Part shown: piece by piece, positions 40,901 to 55,900 of the stretch
Layout of the letters: every line of letters starts with the position of its first letter
Numbering within the stretch: the first letter of the stretch is position 1
Origin: Antedon mediterranea
Lineage: Eukaryota > Echinodermata > Crinoidea > Comatulida > Antedonidae
Direction: 5' to 3'
DNA length: 64,000 bases
NCBI RefSeq assembly: GCF_964355755.1
Contig: NC_092674.1
Span: 5,337,001 to 5,401,000 of the forward strand
Translations under genes and position numbers: made by a program
Notes under the pieces: generated by a model
What the model saw: the letters and a program-made list of their open reading frames with translations, nothing else
What the model was told of the DNA's origin: nothing
The model's database searches: none

Positions 40901-43900
40901 AGGAGCTATAGTTGTTGTTGACATCTAGGTAGTAAATAATTTACTTCTAGTATCTGTTCATACTGTGTAGTACTGCAGGAATGCAACATACTGAACATAT
41001 TCCTATCCTGATATTCAATATGTGATAACCTAAATTTATTAAAGCTATTTTAAGGTTGTGTTTACACTGTGATTCATTAGCTGTAATCAATCCACTACAA
41101 ACTGTTTATGTTACTCCACTTTCTATTGAGCGTTTCATGCACTTTGCCCTAATTTATTATTTGTATTCTGTCAGTTCATTGAGGAAATATAGAAGGGGAA
41201 TATAAAGTTTTATTTTCAATAGTTTTAAGTATGTTGTATTGCTTTGCCAATGTGTTATATTATTCATCGTTTCTATGTTTCATTATCGGTTTTCGTTTTG
41301 AACTTAATATGAAATATGTATCTTAATAGTTCAGTAATGTATGCAGTCACATTTGATAGTTATTAAATGAAAAGTCTTGATGCAAAATAATATAACAAGA
41401 AAACCCTGATAAAAGATCTTACTCTATGATGTATAATGTACAGTATAGTAAATGCCAACTCAGACAAAATTATGTTTATTATGGACCAATGATCCTGAAA
41501 TAACAGATTGAAAAATTGAATTGAATTACTCCATGGAATTATACCGGAATGGTGTCCGGCGGGGGATAGTTTATTACCATTAGTTAGGGTCTAATGTAAA
41601 GCACCTAGAGGGGTCAGTGATCCATTAGGCGCTATATAAATATTGTTTATTATTATTATTAATATTATTATTGGTACAAAAATTAATTACTGTACTTGAT
41701 TATTCAGTTTTGTAGTACTGTATGTATTTTCTACAGTTCAGTATTCTGCATTCCATTCCAATCTGGTGATTCATAAACTTAATATGTTGGTTTTTTGGTT
41801 ATAGACTTAATGACTTATAATATTCATACTGTAAAGCTCTGTCTGCACTATCAAACTTTATGTGACAAAAAAATGTGATATGCCCATATATGGACATGAT
41901 GTCATATCACTACTATACCATATTTGGACACATCACACATTTGTTGTTAAACTACTGTAGTTTGATAGTGTAGACAGAGCTTTATACGGTACAGTACAGT
42001 ATGTAAGTGCAATCCATAATATAGTTTGATATGAGTTTCTTCTCTTTCTAGATTTATCTAAAGCACAAAGAAGTTTCTCAGACACGCTGCTCAATTTTAA
42101 TTTTGAAACTATCGGCCAATCACAAACAGATGACGAGATTGACATTTGTAAGTCTTTTTTATACATTCAACGTAAAGTAAACATACTGTACTACTAATCA
42201 AGATATAAACTATGTCTACATAAGTTTTTAATTAAAGTAAAGCTCTCTCTACACTATCAAACTTTATAGTTGGGTTCATATCGAACTTAGGGCGAGATAA
42301 GTACTGATCTAGTTAAATTTTACGAGAGCGGTAATTCGATTAAATTCATTAAATTGCGTTCGACGGCTCATGTTAGGGCGAGATAACTTAAGCATCACAT
42401 GCTCTCGACCCCGCCGACACAAACAGAAAGTACCGTTGAACAGGTTAGGGCACTTTATTGTGGGCTATTCCTTGTGTGTATACGCACCCATTCTACCACC
42501 TTCTTCTTCTTTTCGAGTACTGCTTAACGATCCGTCGAAACAATGCTTCCTCAGTTATTATTATTATCGGGGTTTTTACCTATATTTTTACAAATGATTA
42601 ATGACGACACGACGTCTGAACTAGATGAAGGTACTGCTTTGCTGCTGTTTGCGTTAGTTGAGTTCATTTCCAGCTGCATGGAATCCCAGCGAATGATGCG
42701 ACAACAACGACGGCTCAGATACCTACGATATGCCGAGGAACAGCGCGAACTTGGGGAGATCATGTTTCTTTTACATACAAGCCTAGACGTAACATTTTTT
42801 GTCTTCGCTTTTACTTTTTCGGACATGATGAATGCGGTACAGATGTATTGAAATAAGTTTTAAAGTAGTAATATGACAGATCGTCGCTCTCGGTTAACAT
42901 GTGGTTCAGAAATAAAGCTAATTTGTTGATGTTTATATGTCAAAGTTGAAATTTGCTTTAATCTGATTGGTGTATTGGTGACCTCCAATTCTGAATGCCT
43001 CATGCTGTGTTAATTACCTTAATCGTTTTCTAGCTTTACCAGTGGATTTACTATTCCGTCGAGGCGATGGCCTTGACTGACCGTAGTCGAGGAAATTCCT
43101 TCATCTCGCCCTAATAATTCGTTCACATCGAAGTTATGGCGACATCATCTCGTTAATCTAGTAAATTTATCTCGCCCTAAGTTCGATATGAACGGGCCTT
43201 ATGTGACAACAAAATGTGATGTGCCCATATGGACATGATGATGTCATATTATCACTACCATATTTGGGTAAATCACTACCACATTTGGGAATATCACACT
43301 TTTTTTTTTCAAACTTGATAAGTTTGATAGTGTAGACATGGCTTAATACAGCAAATCTGGAAACTCACCAAAACATTTTTAACTTTTTAAGGCGCTTTGA
43401 GGCTACTGTGAATGTCGTCGATTAGTTGTAAAAAAAAAAGGCATAACTAAAGTGCACGCACAGACAATAGCCTATTATTATGGGATAACAGGTTATTTGA
43501 GTCAATAAAGAATAGGATTATGATACTAGTAGTAGAGTAATGGCGACACTTTTGTTTGGTGGATTTCTTGCTTACAGAAAAACTACTGTATTAGAAAGTT
43601 GAAGAATAACACTGATTTGATGCATGTTTAGTTAAAGTATTATAATAGTTAATACACTGTATTTTGCAGTACAATTTACAATGCAGTGTATCATCATTTT
43701 ACAGTAGATATTGTTAATATTTGTGAACCCACATTTAGGGATACGTTCGGGACCCAAACAAATGTGCCCCTCAATAGAGGCGTCCCTTGAATAGGGGTTA
43801 GCTACTGTACCGGTATATTGTTGAAACATTGATATACTCTATTGTTCCTTGTTTTATTAGAATGTGCCCCTATAAGCAGTAAGGGTTGGCTGTGTACAGT

Positions 43901-46900
43901 AGTAATATTATATTGTACAATATAACATTACCCTTCGATCATTCATACTGTACAGGAGGAAAGTGTCCCCATGGAAAGGGGTATTCTAAAGGAGGCGTAT
44001 TATCTTATCTCACTATTTCTCCTACAAAAATAATTTCCTACTATTTGATTTTTACAGCTCAATCTTTGAAAGAGTTTGGTCGTCTGATTGGATCAGTAGA
44101 AGATGTCAGAGATAATGTGGTAAGTTAATTGTAATTGTTGACTTCATTTTCACTATTTAAACTATATCATTGTTGTGTTCATTTCATTGTCCTATCATCA
44201 TTGTGCTTCATTTGTACAGTATAATAATTTATTCATCATTATTATCAACAACATTGTTTTTTGTATTATTTAAATCATGATCATAATCATCATTGTCATT
44301 AATATGATGATGATATTGTTCACAATTTGTCATTTATATATACAAAGACTTTCTTCAGTCTCTAAAGCTCTGTCTACACTATGAAACTTTATGTGACAAC
44401 AAAATGTTATCTGCCCATATTGTGATCTGCCCATATATGGACATGATGATGTCATATCACTTCCATATTTAAGCATATCACTACCATATTTGGGCATATC
44501 TTGATAGTTTAGCCATAACTTTACTGTATAATAAATATTTTTTTAATTCAATTACCCAGAATCCATGTTTGTTTATCCATGTTTGACAGTATAAAACATT
44601 TAATTTGAATTCTGAGTTTATTAAACCCATCTCACAATAAAGTAGTTCAAATTCTGACCTCATCAGTATTGCCTTGTATTGTAAATTGTTTACTGGCAAT
44701 TCTTGCAACGAATTAAGTAGTGTTAGCCCTTGATTTAGCTGAGGCTATACTAAATGGAACATTGCATTTAACTGTCATAGTTAATAATCAGCAGCATTTA
44801 ATCTTTCAAGTTGATTTGCTGGTGTGCAAAGGGTTTACAATGTCTTTTCTAAGGTATGACCTATGTCTAGTGTCTGGAGTCTATATCGTGCCTAGCTTAC
44901 CTGTATAAACCGACAATAGCCCGTGCTCTCCAGAAGGAGGGCTTTAGATACGAAAGTGAAAAGTTCCTAAACACCCCTGCATTATAATTGACCAGTCCGC
45001 AACCACGCCCTAATGTGGGAACGTACCATCGTCATCATTTTCTTTCGTAACATTACTGGTTTGTGTAATATTGTACAGTATTACAGTACAGTACTATGGC
45101 ATCACTCAATTTCAAACAACATTCTAAATTATTACTGTACATCAGTACACCATGTACAGTAAAGTAGTTCGGATATATAAATAAATGATTAAGTATTTAG
45201 TGTTAAGGTATGGTACTGTACAGCAACATTTAATTTAAGCGTTAAGATAAGAATTTCCCTAGTGTGAACAGACGTTATTAAAATATTATTTTGTCTGTCC
45301 TTTAAGTGACACTTACCACTTTTGTTAATTACTAAGCACATGCTTAGTGCAGTTCAGATAACTGTAAATCAAAATCTTTTATGCATGCAATTTGGACAAT
45401 TCATCATGAGGACAAAATTGCTATGCATTGATTGGATTAGTCTGGTCAGTTGGTATAGTGTTTATAGTATCTACCTGCAGATGGAAAAATATGCATAAAA
45501 TACTATCAGTATTAAGATATCTCAATGCTTGATATAATCTGGGGTAATGCTACAAAAATCTCCAGAGAATGAAAGAATTTAGGCCAAGTATTATTCAATT
45601 GGTATGTTGGTTAGTTTCATGTTTTGTACCTAAATAATATGGCAGAATCCTATAATTTTAAACATTACAGGTGCACATAGGAAGTACAGTTTAATCAGTA
45701 TTAATACTGTACACAGTATTAATTAGGGTGTGTGGTAACTGTACACTGTACAGTAGTAGGTGAAAATTAAGTTGTAGGAAAGAAGGTAAACTGTGTTACT
45801 CTAGATAAGTGATAAATTTAGTGTTCGATCTGGCATTTTGAAATATGGAATGGATGAAGGGACCAAACTTAACCTTGTGTCATATCTCTTGCATTATAAT
45901 TTGCAAAAGTTTGGTGAGGAGGGGGAAGGGTTTAAACTGGCTAGGCCTCAACCCCCTTGGTCACCTTCCACCTGCCTAGATTAACCATGATATTGACATT
46001 AAAGTAACTACTGTAGTATATAGTGTACAGTACTATAGACTGTGAAACTGTCTATTATTGAAGAAATTATAACATAACAGTATATATCCAAGGTTGTTAA
46101 TGCAAATTATTTGATCAAAACGATTCAGAATAGATTAATTAAAGATCCATATTCTTAGATTATGGTGATTCTTGGATTATCAGTTCTTCCATACGCTTTA
46201 CAGTAATAACATTAATTGCTTATGAATTATTAAAATTTTTTCTAAAAGAATTTTCTATAAATTATAATTTCAATATGTATCAAAATACTTTGAATAGGGC
46301 TGCTAGCCAAGATTCAACCAGACAACTTTCTGACTGGACACGCCCATTGACACCCCCATTGATCTTCTTATCACAAAAACAGTTATTTATTAGATTTCCA
46401 AATAAGATTAATCATATTTAAAAATATTGTACAGTACGTCTGATGAATGCCAAGATGTCATCAATGGTGAGCTCTTGACACCCCCCGATTTACCAGTACC
46501 AGTTTACTGTAAGTCACAGTCCAGCCTGCTCGGTGGAAATATATAATATTCTATAAGACCAGTTAAGATCGGATAATATGATTTAAATAGAAATTGTAGC
46601 TTTATTATTTATTATTAGTTTTATATATATATTTTTTTTCTCTTTTTCGTATTCGTATTTAATAATGTTATACTGTATCTTGGGGTGGGTCAAACTTAAA
46701 GTCTTTCTGACTTATATGACTCTCCCCCCACATGAATACTTCATTGCATTTATTATACTGTATGTATGTTATAATAATATTGTGGAAATAAAATTGATTT
46801 GAATATTAAAAGATGGGTTAAGGCTGGTTTCCTGTCGACGTAAGAAGTCGAATTTTGCAACGATTCTTGCGTTTCATACGTTTCTTACGTCTCTTACGAA

Positions 46901-49900
46901 AGTTGAGAAAAAATTGACGTCGTTGACGTTAGTCAAGATCGTGTCGGGCCGCAGAGAAACATCTGTAGTTATGCTGCTCCCGAAAGTTGAAATTTTGGCT
47001 GTAAAACACACGCTGTATGCTTACGTCGATTTTAGTGTTGTTACGAAAGTTGAAAATTTTTTTCTTACGTCGGTCGGATTTATGACGTATTTGAAACAAC
47101 ATCTCTGATTGGTGTTTCTTTTTAGAGCGGGTTTTATCATTTTTCGCGCAAAATGTTGAATGTTGTTATTGTAGCCTACCTGTCAGTGCAGCACACCAAC
47201 ATGTTATTTTCAGTAGATAAGCTAGGCTACGGTACCGTACTAATAGGAATTGATTTGACCAAATAATCAAACTAGCCTAGGCTAGAAGGCCTATGTATTA
47301 TTTGTATGAATCAAAATATGAATTAATTATCCTGGCCCTCTAGGCCTAGCCTTAAATAGTTTTCAAAATTAAAAAAAGGCAAATCATTTCGAGATTCCTA
47401 TTATTATTAGACCTACCTAGGCCCTAAACTAGGCATTGGCCTATTGGCATATCTAATCGAGCATGAGATAGTAGGCCTACTACCGCAGTAAGATACCCAT
47501 TATTTACAGGCCTATAATCTATATATAAATTTACGTAAGGGCAAAATTTGGTAAATCGCGCTTTACTTCTAGAATTTTTACTCGATGGTATATAAAGTTG
47601 GTTCGTACTTTCGGTACTGATTTTAACCACCTGATGTAACCCTGTTTACTAATTAAATTAAGTTAGATAATTAGTTATTGACGATTAAAACGAATTTAGG
47701 TTCAACGATTTGCCCCAAATAGGGGTGTTTTCCGATCGTGGTATACACTGTCTAATAATGGATGTCCATCTTGAAAAATACCCGCTACAAAAATGCGAGG
47801 AGGCTTCGCATTTTCCAATCTCCTCCTACGATAATTGTTTTTAATAGCTGAAAACCGGTTGAACAGCTAGAGTACAGCATCATAATGTTGAAGACAGGCC
47901 GATTTTCTTTAAAAAATACTATTTTGATTTAATATACGATTATACAAATGTATTGATTTGCGATGAATGGAACATCCCAATCTCATACAGTCTGCCAGAG
48001 TTTGGTTTAAAAAAAGTAGGTAAATTTATGAGCCCTTGGTTTAACACATACGGTAGGTAAATATATGGGCCCTTTGAGAATAAACTTGAACAATACTGTA
48101 AATACATAATTACCTATTTTTGGTCCTCATTTGAATCGAACATTTCTTACTGTGAATGTTCGTACTGTTAGATGTAATATAAAAATATATACAAATAAAC
48201 TTATTACTGAGATTGTGGATAGGCTCTACTGTTAGATATATAAACACATTATTATATACAAATAAACTATACTGACAGTTCCTTCTCAACGTTTGTATTA
48301 ATTAATAATTACCAAAAATATAAACGTCGTAGTGGTGTATCGTGACTATATTTCAATCGATTACGACAGTGACAGTTTTAACAAAGTATTAAATCGCAAA
48401 TGTTTTACTGTATTTAGAGGTATATTATTTATAGGCCTATAAAACATGAAAAAAATATTTCGTTACTGAGTGCATAAAGAATATATTTAAAAATTGTTCC
48501 TCTTTGCACCTACAGTATCCGCTTTCCCATCCCTCAACCCTAAAACTCCCTGATTAGAACATGATTAGGCTAAAATTATAGTAGTAAATACATACAAATG
48601 TTATTGTCCGGCTTTATTTCACTATAAGGACATACACATTACGTCATAACTCTTGTCGCTCATTGGTTGCTTGTTACGATTGCGCTTACGTCTCTTGCGA
48701 AAGTTGACTTCAAGTCAACTTTCGTAAGAGACGTAAGAAACGTGACGCAAGGGCGTTCATTCAAGCGTAAGATAAAAAATCCCGGTTTCCTGTAAAATCG
48801 GAAGAAAACGTCGTAACGCAACAATTGTTAGGTCATCGGTTTCCTGTAAAATCGTTTGTCGTTACCATTTTTCTTACGTTGCGTCGATTTTATAAATTTT
48901 CGATCGTAATCGGTTTCCTGTAAAATCCGCATTTCTTACGACAAATCGACGTAGTCGCAACAAAAGTGATGTTCTTACGTCGACAGGAAACCAGCCTTTA
49001 CAGTAGATCACCTACAGTGTATAGTACACTTAGTCTGCATACTGTACAGAGTAGCATCCATAATGAGTCATGGAGTATAGTTTGTAACTATACTTACTAC
49101 TAGTACTAGTACAATAGTTTAGTATGTAATCTTGCTGCTATGAACATGCACAAATTACTGTATACCATTACCAGTATAACTAAATACAGAAAGTTAAATA
49201 GTAAATGTTAAGTAGTGTAGTGTCATCATAGATATGAAGTACAGCAAGTGGGTGTTACAAGGTCACAGAATATGTAAATAAATCGTATTAGTTAAGTGTC
49301 CAATTGAGTAAATCTTGTTTTGTATTGTGTACAGTAATTGCAAACTATTCAAATATGATCATATTCTACAGTGTAATATTATTCTAACATTTTTAAATGT
49401 ATTGTACAGTAAATGGTAATAAAGTACAGTAATGTACCATCTTGAATAATCACCCAGACAGGCTATATTGGTCACTACTGCTGGGCAGGTCTACGCACTG
49501 TACTGTATTATTACAGTAAGGTATACTGTAGCTGCACTAGCCTGTAATGTTAATCATTGACAAAAAGATAGTTATTTCACTATTTGCGTTGCATAGATTA
49601 GTACATGTAACTATAATAAATGTCGATCTAGACCAAAACAGTACAAAAGAATGTGATGTGCCCATGGACATGATGATCTTTTATATTTACTTGGTGGTGA
49701 TACATGGCATTAAATCCTTCAGCCTGGTATTCAATAATCTCCGCTACATTGTATTGTTATACTTGTTATTATACCATATTTAATTATATTTCATATTGTA
49801 CTCTAATTGTTATCATTATCCCTTTTATCATTATATTATATAATTGCCTGGTTTATCTTAACTTCTATAATTTAAATTTTTTTGTTATTTTTGATTTTAT

Positions 49901-52900
49901 GTACTTTCACTATTACATATTTATATTTTAGTCTACTCTGTAGCAATGTTAGTATACTTATAGGCATACTGTACGGGGGTCACGACTTAAAGTTCAGTGA
50001 ACTTACTGTGACCTCCATCCACCCACATTTAATATATTTTATATTATATATAATATATATAAGTGAGTGGAAAAAATAAATAAACGAAAAACCATATCAC
50101 TACCATAATTGGACATTTCACTACCATATTTGGGCACATTTTTTTTGTAGACTGAGTTTAAGTTACACAAAAGAACTGGGCTATTGTGATCATGAGTAAT
50201 TGCCTAATATTAATATATTTTATAATATTAATTTTTTATTTACAGTTGGAGAATGCAAAAGACCAGCTTATCTCACCTCTTGAAGTTTTCCGAAAGGAAC
50301 AGATTGGAGGGGCAAAGGTAAATGTTATGAAACATAATATTTGACAATTAAGCAAATACTATACTGACTGTATTTATATAAACAGATGATACAATAGTTA
50401 GTCATACTGTAATAATATGTAATGATGCAATTATGTAACATTGGATACTACTACTACTACAACAGTAGTACTACTGTAACAATGAAACATATTTCACTAT
50501 TAGATGCTAAGTACTTAATTAGTATGCAAATTATGTAGTATGTATGCTCTGACGTGATCAGTGGATTCAGAGAAAGAAAAGTGAAAAGTTGTAGGAAGGA
50601 TGTTATTTTCACCTGAATATTTAGTTCATTTACTGTACATTTTGAATTACAGAACGTAGTTAATACTTTAATATTTAAATTTACATTTTGACATGATGAA
50701 TTATATAGTTAGTTTGTTAATATGAAAATAGTGATTTGTTTACTTAAACTGAATAGCGAACTGATTATTAGTAAATTACTTTCTGAAAACCGGAAACTCT
50801 CCTAATACCAGACTTTTCTTGAAGTCCAAACAGCCATTTTTACTATTCAAAATATATTTTGAATACCAGACTTTCCGGAAAACCAGACAAATTAGGCCAG
50901 CTTAAAAGTGTCCGATTTATTGGGAGAGTTGACTGTATACAAGTATATTGTACAGGATGAACCTAATGAAGACTAATTCTTAAATACGTATCATACGTTC
51001 TTAATATTAAAATTCATAAATTGTTTAAATCTTTATATCAGGATGGCAAGAAACAGTTTGATAGAGAAACAGACAAATTCTGCAAGTCACTTGATAACCA
51101 TATAAGCCTATCAACAAGGAAGAAGGACTGGCAATTACAGGAAGTATGTTGTATTAGACTCCTTATTCCGAAACCTACATAGTTGCGTAACCTAGTCTGC
51201 CCACTTAAAGGGCTCAACCAAGATCCTTTACCCAGCCTTGCCACAATAGCTTCTCAACCCAGCCCTGCCACTTAGCGACTCAACCCAGATCCGCAACTTT
51301 TATAGCTGCGCAACCTAGCCTGCCAACTTAGAGGCTCAACCCAGATCCGCAACCTATAGTACATAGTTGCTCAACCCAACCCTGCCACTTAGCAGCTCAA
51401 CCAAGATCCACAATCTATAATGTGCAACCCTGCTGCTTAACCCAGCAGCATAACGTGCTGTTTGAGCAGGCATTTTTCTATTCTAAATTTACATTTTTTG
51501 TAGCATAAAATTAAAATTGTTCAGGTTATGAATTAAAATTTACCCAATGGATGTTCTCTACTTTTGTGTATGTTTTACTGGTTTTTCCAAACATAATGAA
51601 AATGGGTATGAGGATCCCCTTCTTATTGGTACCGCATGGTTTTTGTTCGTGTCTAGTCATTATCGTATCTTATTAAGTTTATTGTACATACTCGGAAAAC
51701 CACAAACACATTGCACAATAGCTTTCTGTTACAAGCTTATGGTTTTAGTGTGAACTGCTAGGCTACTAATGTGGGACCAGGTTAACTTACACAATGTGGT
51801 CCTATGTCTTGTTCCTCCCACTGTAGGGTTACACACTGTTCCATTGTGTCATAGTTTCTTTAAATGAGTTTGTTTCTTGTTGAGTCAACTCTCAGAAAAC
51901 TAGAAAAAATCTCCAAACTACTGTAAATTGTCTTAAAGGTTTCAATGGTCCAACATTTGTTTTTCTATTCAAAATTAATATTCAAAAATTATTGTAAAAT
52001 GTTTACAATATTTAATAGTACATGTATACCAAGAGAAGAGAGTGCTTGTCAGTTTGGTAACCATGATTTAAATGCATTTAAAGGTATGGTACTGTACAAC
52101 ATTCAACACAAATAATGTAGAAAAAAAAAGGAAAAACATTGGTCGCCCACGACCGTTCATCTCCTCCGGTGGGACACTCCCCTGTGACGATACGGGGAAA
52201 AATGCTTGTACAAAGAAAATATAGTTGGTTAGTGTCGTTATTATGCAAATCTGGTTGTAAGTGCCACCCTTACCGTATCAATTTCACTTTTGATAAAGCT
52301 TAGTTCAAACAAACCAAAAACATTAGTATCATTATGACCAGTAACGGAACCATGTTATACTATTACTGCCTACAGGCTCATAATAGTTATACTTTTGTGG
52401 TCAATTCTATTTGTGAGGGTTGATCTTAAGCCTATAAATTATTATATACTACTGAAAAAGAATTTGACTTTGAAGAATTTTTGTTTGCATTTCCTCAAAA
52501 GTGCTCTAATTCTACTAAAATATGATTGTTATTAAAAGTAGCATAATAATAAACACAAAAATCATATTTTACTGAGTTGGAATTTGTGTACATGTTTACA
52601 ATGAGTTTGCATTGAAGATGTTTTATTATAAACAAACAATTGAGCTCATTGTGCTCATCAAGATACTGCTGAAATGAGATAATAAAACCAAGTATTAAAT
52701 AGGGCATACTGTATGGCTTAAGAGAGTATTCCTGGTCATGCTTGAATGAGTTTACTATATTATTTAAATATTCAACCAATTTGAAACAGGAAACTTTTCA
52801 AAGTGGTTTTTAATTCTAAAGTGAACTAGGTTGTAAAGTAGTTTCCTCAAATTATAAATAATGCTAGTTAAAATACACCACCTTGTGTTGTTTTTCAAAA

Positions 52901-55900
52901 TGATAATGTTATTGTTTGTGTTATGATTATTATTCTGGTTTTAAACGCATTACATTACCAGTACACCTTTCAGCCTAGAAAAACTACAGAGTTTTGTATT
53001 ATATGTATAGATTCTAGAGTTTTGAAAGCTGATAAGTAGGATATAAATTACAAGGTAGCAAAATTACATTATATAGTACATCATTTTATTTTCCTCCTCT
53101 ATAAATACACTTGCCCCAAGATTGTATTGTCCTTTTTATGTTAGTCTACCAGTTGTCGTTTTGATTTTTGTATGAAAATCCAGGATTTTACAAGCTCAAA
53201 TAGTATATGTACAGTATGAAATGTCATATGTGCCAAAATATTTATCTTTTTACTAATATTAAGTCAAAACTCTGTCTGGAACCCAGACTATCCTATCGAG
53301 AGAGAACTACTATTATGCCAAATAACTTTATTATATAAATAAAAAAATTGAGTAAAAACTCCACTTGGAACCAAGGCTATCCTATTGAGAGCGAACCTCT
53401 ATAGTATGCAAAATAACTTAATTTTTATTCTGTCACTTTAGGCCGATGCCGCCCTCGACATGGAGAGGAGGAACTTCCACAGGGCCTCTCTACAATATGT
53501 CTTACTTCTGCAAGAAGTGCAAGAGAGAAAGAAGTTTGAGTTTGTAGAAACGGTAAGAGGCTGGCTCAGTTATAAGCCCAATTACATGACAATATCTTTT
53601 CTAAAAAATGTTGCGTTATGTATGGTGGGTACAAAATTTTACATCCTAGTGTTAATTAGAAACGAAGTTGGGCAGGACTACCTGTGGCGGATTTAGGATT
53701 TTGAAATAGGGGTCCCAGGGCTGAGGGTGATGTGATCTTTTGCATTACAACATTCAAAGTTTAGGAGGGGGGTGGTGCCCCACTTAGATTCGCCCTGACT
53801 ACAACCTGACACAAACATTGAGACTATCAACGATTTTTGTCTCCTGAAAATTTAGTTTTATGAATATTTTGTCAATTTTGAGAGAAAATACATAATCTTT
53901 ATTCTATAGTTTTATAACAACTCAACTTTCAAATACAAGTTTTCTCAATCTAGTCATTACTCTTCTGCCCTCTATAAATTATTTAGGTTATTACACCCAC
54001 TACAATGTCTGTGATCTCTGAGAATTCTATTTTTATTCTAACCTTATTGAATGACTCAGTTAAACTGATGTTTAACATTGACCCCTTCAACCAGTTACAT
54101 CATACTTCCTGGTGACCTTCAAAAATTATAATGACCCCAGAAGACAGTTGAATAATATTATGTGGAGGTCTACTAACCAGTATGTGTTGAAAATTCCCCT
54201 TCCCTCCAACGTTGATTGGATCCAGTAGAATAGTTTTATGAATAAATAAAAAAGCATATTATTAGAGGACCTCAAAGGCAATACGTGTACATTTGAATAC
54301 TGTTTAGCCATCTCTCATTCAGAGACATCCATTTTCGTGGAATATTCCATTCAGATGACACTCCCATTCAGACTACACTCCCATTCAGACGACACTCCCA
54401 TTCAGACGACACTCCCATTCAGAAGACACTTGACTTGAAAATGTCCCCGAATAGAGTTTCTATTGTAGATATTTGAATACATTGTAATTATGCCTACTTT
54501 AATATACAGTTAATTCTTGAGCACATTTTTGTTTAAGAACCATCTCTTGTTTAATTGCTTCCTAAAGTATCTCCTGTATTTATTTATTTAATTTATTGTT
54601 TTAATTGATTTTCTTTTCGATTCTAATTTTTTTTTTTTTTAATTGTTATAAATTCTTTTTATTTTAGTTTGATTTTTATTTGTTGTATGTCAAATTGTAT
54701 TTTTGTGAGTGTTCCTAATAATCAGCTTCGCCTGGATGGACCACCCTCGTAAAATATTGTTGAAATAAAATAAAAAATAAATAAAAAGAAGAATCTGTGT
54801 ACTCTACGTAGTTTACTGCAGTAATTATGAATGTACTGCTGTAAATTTAATTTAAAATGGCCTAATTTTAATTTTTCACTGAAAAAAACCAGGTAGATAT
54901 TGAATTAAGTTTAGAAAGGTGATCATTAGATATGTCAGTCAATCAGGCTCGATGAAAATTGAGGTGCATCTTCGGTTGGTACGTCCTTTTCAGATATTAG
55001 TAATATCGGAGGAATTTCCTGTGTCCGTGCGGTGAACTTGACAATCATAATCAGTGTGTTCGCACTGGTGACATGTAATGGTACTGTAAATGGAGATTGT
55101 CATTCGGAAATCAAGTTTCTCATATTGTATGAAGATTTTTAATTGTTTTTGGAGGATTTAAAATTTGTTTTTTTAAAATGCCGTTTGTAAGAAGAGCATC
55201 GTATACATTACTCAATGAGGAAGATCATAATAAGAAAAGAGTTAAAGTAAGGCATAACAAGGTAAAAAAACAATGATTTACAAGGTCTATCATTCACATA
55301 CTGTTGTTTACTTACTGTATGAGTTAAGGTGTGCTCAATGGTATAGAAGGGTTTAAAGTATTAAGACATAGGTAAAACACTGACTTACATAGGTCTATCT
55401 ATCATTCACATAATGCTTTTTACTTTAACTTAATACTGTAGTATATTTTATTGAAGATGATTAATTTTAGCGAAGATGATAAGTTACATAATAAAATTTG
55501 TTTGTTTTTTAGCTTCTTGGATTCATGTACAGTTGGCTGACTTTCTATCATACTGGTAAGTTATTAAATAAAATTAAAATAGTAATAAATAAATATTATA
55601 TAATATTTTTGCACAAAAAATAGTGTTTTTGTATTTTTATTGACATTTTATGCAATTGTAGTTTTCTGGATTTGCTTCTAAAAACAATTTAATATTAGTT
55701 TGGCTACTGATGATATACTTAATATAATTTTTAAAGCTCCCTTCCCTACGTTTTTTAGATCTAATTTAAGATCACAAACTATATTTAATGTAAAAATAAT
55801 ACTATATGGTCCTATTGCGATAACTTTTTTCGTCTTTAAACGGTTAAAAATGTGAAAAAAGTCGATTCTAATAATTATAGCGGCCCGCTATAAATCCCAA

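Larger units (their letters stand above)
31986..42051. other. Oligophrenin-like intron 1 (10 kb)
   Basis: No host exon found. It contains a GTGCGTCA palindrome, a Harbinger-like element inside a family A MITE, a 1.6-kb TIR element, a LINE remnant, a giant four-unit fold-back and a full MITE copy, with many ACTGTACAGTA words between them. Confidence 0.5.
44120..50245. other. Oligophrenin-like intron 3 (6.1 kb)
   Basis: No exon found. Contains two MITE family A copies, a 2.2-kb TTA-flanked element with a nested Helitron-like copy, a LINE-like 3' end near 46580-46800 (gtggaaataaaattgatttg) and many TACTGTACAGT words at 44.9-46.1 and 49.0-49.5 kb. Confidence 0.5.
51144..53441. other. Oligophrenin-like intron 5
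   Basis: Starts with a tandem repeat (51150-51430). The rest is AT-rich with no recognised exon, apart from an inverted short repeat at 53219-53290. Confidence 0.5.
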
